Positions 61,594 through 64,000 of a stretch of 64,000 bases of DNA are shown here, one piece after another. The DNA comes from an uncultured Coriobacteriaceae bacterium (lineage in GTDB: Bacteria > Actinomycetota > Coriobacteriia > Coriobacteriales > Eggerthellaceae): contig CALDCB010000005.1 of assembly GCA_937937585.1 (NCBI GenBank), forward strand, positions 1 to 64,000, read 5' to 3'. Positions within the stretch are counted from its first letter, which is position 1; each line of letters starts with the position of its first letter. The notes beneath the pieces were generated by a model. The model made no database searches and had not been told where the DNA came from. It saw only the letters and a program-made list of their open reading frames with translations. Position numbers and translations under genes: made by a program.

Positions 61594-62031
61594 ATGAAAG
61601 TCAGCATCGCAAGCGATCACGCTGGTTTCGACGAGAAGCAGCTGCTGATCCCGTACCTTCAGGAACTTGGCTATGAGGTTATCGACCGCGGCCCCGAATC
61701 CGCCGATCGCGTCGACTATCCCGATTACGCCGCTCTTGTGGCGAAGGACATCGAGGATGACGAAGCCGAGCGTGGCGTTCTCATCTGCGGCACCGGCATC
61801 GGCATGTCTCTTGCCGCCAACAAGTGCAAGGGCATCCGTGCCGCCAACGTCACCATGCCCGAGCTTGCCGCTCTGTGCCGTCAGCACAACGACGCGAACA
61901 TCGTTTGCATTTCTGGGCGCTTCGTCTCCGACGAGGACAACAAGAAGATCGTGAAGACCTTTCTTGAGACCGAGTTCGAGGGCGGCCGTCACGAGGGCCG
62001 CGTGAACAAGATCTCCGCTCTCGAGGCGTAG
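61594..62031 (+). CDS. rpiB: Ribose-5-phosphate isomerase B
   Basis: Interconverts ribulose- and ribose-5-phosphate. 145 residues, RpiB/LacAB family: SDHAGFDEKQ at the N terminus, GVLICGTGIGMSLAANK with the catalytic Cys, and the His/Asn ligand region QHNDANIVCISGRF. AAAGGAG is 6-7 nt before ATG 61594. Next to glyA, a common pairing in Actinobacteria and Firmicutes. Confidence 0.94.
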   Translation: MKVSIASDHAGFDEKQLLIPYLQELGYEVIDRGPESADRVDYPDYAALVAKDIEDDEAERGVLICGTGIGMSLAANKCKGIRAANVTMPELAALCRQHNDANIVCISGRFVSDEDNKKIVKTFLETEFEGGRHEGRVNKISALEA

Positions 62032-62114
62032 GTCGCGCAGGTTTCCCATATCGATCATTCGTTGACAACGCGGCCACTGCGTTGGAAGTGGCAATCGTCA
62101 AAGGAGTCATTCGC

Positions 62115-63368
62115 ATGGCATTGCAGTACGTACCTCAAACCGATCCCGAGGTGGCAGACGCTCTTCGCCAAGAGCTCGACCGCCAGCGTGGAACCATCGA
62201 GCTCATTGCTTCCGAGAACGTCGTTTCCCCGGCGGTGATGGAGGCTATGGGCAGCGTTCTTACCAATAAGTATGCCGAGGGCTATCCCGGCAAGCGCTAT
62301 TACGGCGGTTGCGAGAAGGTTGACATCGTCGAGAACCTGGCTATCGAGCGCGCCAAGGAGCTGTTCGGCGCTAAGTTCGCCAACGTTCAGCCCCATTCCG
62401 GCGCGCAGGCCAATTACGCGGCTTATGCTGCGCTCATCAAGCCCGGTGACACCATTTTGGGCATGAGCCTGGATAACGGCGGCCACCTTACGCATGGTTC
62501 GCCCGCCAACTTCTCGGGCAAGCTGTACAACGTGGTTTCGTACGGCTTGGGTGAAGACGAGCGCATCGACTACGCCGACATCGAGGCCAAGTGCAAGGAA
62601 TATCAGCCTAAGCTCGTCGTTGCGGGCGCATCTGCTTATCCTCGCGTCATCGATTTCGAGCGCATCGCCAAGATCGCGCATGACAACGGCGCTTATCTTG
62701 TCGTCGACATGGCGCATATCGCCGGTTTGGTTGCAACGCGTGCTCATCCCAGCCCCGTTCCTTACGCCGACATCACCACCACGACCACGCACAAAACCCT
62801 TCGCGGCCCGCGTGGCGGCTTGATCCTCACCAACGACGAGGCTTTGGCCAAGAAGGTGAACTCCGCGGTGTTCCCCGGTACGCAGGGCGGCCCGCTCATG
62901 CACGTCATCGCTGCTAAGGCCGTGGCTTTCGGCGAGGCTCTGAAACCCGAGTTCAAGACCTACATCGACAACGTCGTCGAGAACTGCGCGGCTATGGGCG
63001 CAGGCATGATCGACGGCGGCCTTCGCCTGGTCACCGGCGGCACCGACAATCACCTGTGCTTGGTCGACCTCACTCCCGCCGACGTTACGGGCAAGGATGC
63101 CGAGAAGCTTCTTGAAAGCGTTGGATTGACGGTGAACAAGAACACCATCCCCAACGAGCAGCGTTCCCCGTTCGTCACCAGCGGCATTCGCGTCGGCACC
63201 GCTGCCGGCACCACGCGCGGCCTTACCAAGGACGAGTTCTACACCGTTGGCCAGTGCATCGCTAAGACCGTGTTCTCGGTTGACGACGAAGCTGCTCTTG
63301 CCGAGGTCAAGGCGACGGTTCAGGCCATTATCGACGCGCATCCGCTGTATCCTGGCTACGATTACTAA
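62115..63368 (+). CDS. glyA: Serine hydroxymethyltransferase
   Basis: PLP enzyme that makes glycine and 5,10-methylene-THF from serine. 417 residues; Lys227 in THKTLRGPRGG holds the cofactor, and IELIASENVVSP, YPGKRYYGGCE and QPHSGAQANYA are family signatures. ATG 62115 has AAGGAG 8 nt upstream. Coupled in order with rpiB and the dCMP deaminase, linking one-carbon and nucleotide metabolism. Confidence 0.97.
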   Translation: MALQYVPQTDPEVADALRQELDRQRGTIELIASENVVSPAVMEAMGSVLTNKYAEGYPGKRYYGGCEKVDIVENLAIERAKELFGAKFANVQPHSGAQANYAAYAALIKPGDTILGMSLDNGGHLTHGSPANFSGKLYNVVSYGLGEDERIDYADIEAKCKEYQPKLVVAGASAYPRVIDFERIAKIAHDNGAYLVVDMAHIAGLVATRAHPSPVPYADITTTTTHKTLRGPRGGLILTNDEALAKKVNSAVFPGTQGGPLMHVIAAKAVAFGEALKPEFKTYIDNVVENCAAMGAGMIDGGLRLVTGGTDNHLCLVDLTPADVTGKDAEKLLESVGLTVNKNTIPNEQRSPFVTSGIRVGTAAGTTRGLTKDEFYTVGQCIAKTVFSVDDEAALAEVKATVQAIIDAHPLYPGYDY

Positions 63369-63395
63369 GAAACGATCGCGACAGGGGGAGGGGCT

Positions 63396-63869
63396 ATGAC
63401 TGAGATCATCGACAGGCGCCCTTCGTGGGACGAGTACTTCATGACGCTGGCGGACGAGGTGTGCACGCGAACCACGTGCACACGTCGCGCCGTCGGCGCC
63501 GTTATCGTTAAGGACCACCGCATCCTATGCACGGGCTACAACGGCGTGCCCACGGGGATGCATCATTGCATCGAAGTGGGCTGCCTGCGCGAACAGCTCG
63601 GCGTCCCCTCGGGGCAGCGGCAAGAGATCTGCCGAGGCCTTCATGCCGAGCAAAACGCCATCATCCAGGCAGCCCGTTACGGCGTCGATATCCGCGGTGC
63701 GTCCATCTACATCACCACGCAGCCGTGTGTGACGTGCGCGAAGATGCTCATCAACGCGGGAATCGACGAGATCATCTTCAAAAACCCGTACCCCGACGAA
63801 CTCTCGATGTCGATGCTTGACGAAGCGGGAATGAAATACCGCGTGTTCAACCCGGGCGAAGAAGAGTAG
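63396..63869 (+). CDS. dCMP deaminase (ComEB-like)
   Basis: Zinc deaminase converting dCMP to dUMP, the dTMP precursor. 157 residues; the active site HAEQNAI and PCVTCAKML zinc ligands are clear, with the additional conserved CTRRAVGAV. The gene follows glyA by 27 nt with GGGGGAGGGG as ribosome site, and is probably cotranscribed; glyA supplies methylene-THF for thymidylate synthase. Confidence 0.92.
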   Translation: MTEIIDRRPSWDEYFMTLADEVCTRTTCTRRAVGAVIVKDHRILCTGYNGVPTGMHHCIEVGCLREQLGVPSGQRQEICRGLHAEQNAIIQAARYGVDIRGASIYITTQPCVTCAKMLINAGIDEIIFKNPYPDELSMSMLDEAGMKYRVFNPGEEE

Positions 63870-63894
63870 CCCCTGCTCAATCATTGGGTTGCGC

Positions 63895-64000
63895 TATAAT
63901 TGAACTAATATCGCGAGCATTGTGCGATCAACCGTCGGGCGAATATGGGTACCGCTCGTGAAGAAATCGATTGCATTTGCTCTGTAAACGTTACGTGCCT
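63895..64000 (+). promoter_or_regulatory. Promoter-like TATAAT and start of an unresolved downstream region
   Basis: TATAAT at 63895-63900 is probably the -10 of the next gene, off the window edge; no good -35 is seen. An in-frame ATG at 63945 is open to the edge but lacks a clear ribosome site, so no CDS is called. Confidence 0.35.

Noticed and set aside
62055..63518. Minus-strand ORF (487 residues) opposite glyA
   Set aside because: Shadow of the conserved glyA gene.
63945..64000. Open frame from ATG 63945 to the window edge
   Set aside because: Only 18 codons visible, no clear ribosome site and no recognisable family; not called as a CDS.
1..64000. CRISPR arrays, insertion sequences, prophage or attachment sites
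   Set aside because: No regularly spaced direct repeats, transposase or phage genes were seen in the window.

Overview
The window is about 64 kb of GC-rich chromosomal DNA, densely packed with short intergenic gaps and frequent GTG/TTG starts. Gene content suggests an anaerobic, gut-type actinobacterium of the Coriobacteriia (Eggerthellales-like). Pointers are a fused SecDF, AddAB-type recombination enzymes, QueH-type queuosine synthesis, a VaFE-repeat surface protein and Na+/dicarboxylate-type transporters. The taxonomic call is inference; there is no rRNA gene here. I see no insertion sequence, prophage or CRISPR array, so the window reads as core genome with a few accessory-looking genes.

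Layout. 1-8.2 kb: a nine-gene phosphate operon (pstS, pstC, pstA, two consecutive pstB genes, phoU, two PhoB-like response regulators, one histidine kinase) preceded by 11-bp-spaced repeats that look like PHO boxes. 8.3-14 kb: a HEAT-like protein, aconitase and a large membrane-anchored protein of unknown function. 14.3-17.7 kb: two very similar DASS/SLC13 transporters in tandem. 17.8-20 kb: rplJ-rplL with a structured leader, then a DUF4013 membrane protein. 20.2-22.9 kb (minus strand): a metal-efflux operon (ArsR sensor, free HMA metallochaperone, P1B-ATPase) with a clear promoter and a 13-bp-arm palindromic operator. 23.1-28 kb: murB and, convergent with it, a 1314-residue NlpC/P60-VaFE surface protein. 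28.4-34.2 kb: glmS, acpS with an acidic extension, an NAD(P)H-hydrate dehydratase and ligA.

34.4-40.7 kb: a glutaredoxin-like protein, a gamma-carbonic-anhydrase-like protein, an SPFH protein, yebC, ruvCAB, a small DUF6483-like gene and a cold-shock gene. 40.8-44.1 kb: queA-queH diverging from tgt. 44.2-47.3 kb: secDF and a DUF1292 gene. 47.4-53.8 kb: addB-addA. 53.8-54.8 kb (minus): a shortened hybrid-cluster-protein homologue that has lost the visible cluster ligands. 55.0-61.4 kb: an apparent operon of two flavoproteins, a fusion of a threonylcarbamoyl-AMP synthase with an alpha/beta hydrolase, and glpK. 61.6-63.9 kb: rpiB, glyA and a dCMP deaminase.

The most interesting observations are: the apparently cluster-less Hcp-like protein; the TsaC/Sua5-hydrolase fusion; GAAC-N4-GTTC boxes in the promoters of addBA and (one mismatch) ruvCAB, suggesting SOS control of both repair operons; two promoters placed so that transcripts would start at the ATG (leaderless mRNAs); the doubled PstB and PhoB-like genes with one kinase; and a ribosomal-protein leader that can pair with its own Shine-Dalgarno region. 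All calls rest on reading the sequence and knowledge of the families; no database search was run.
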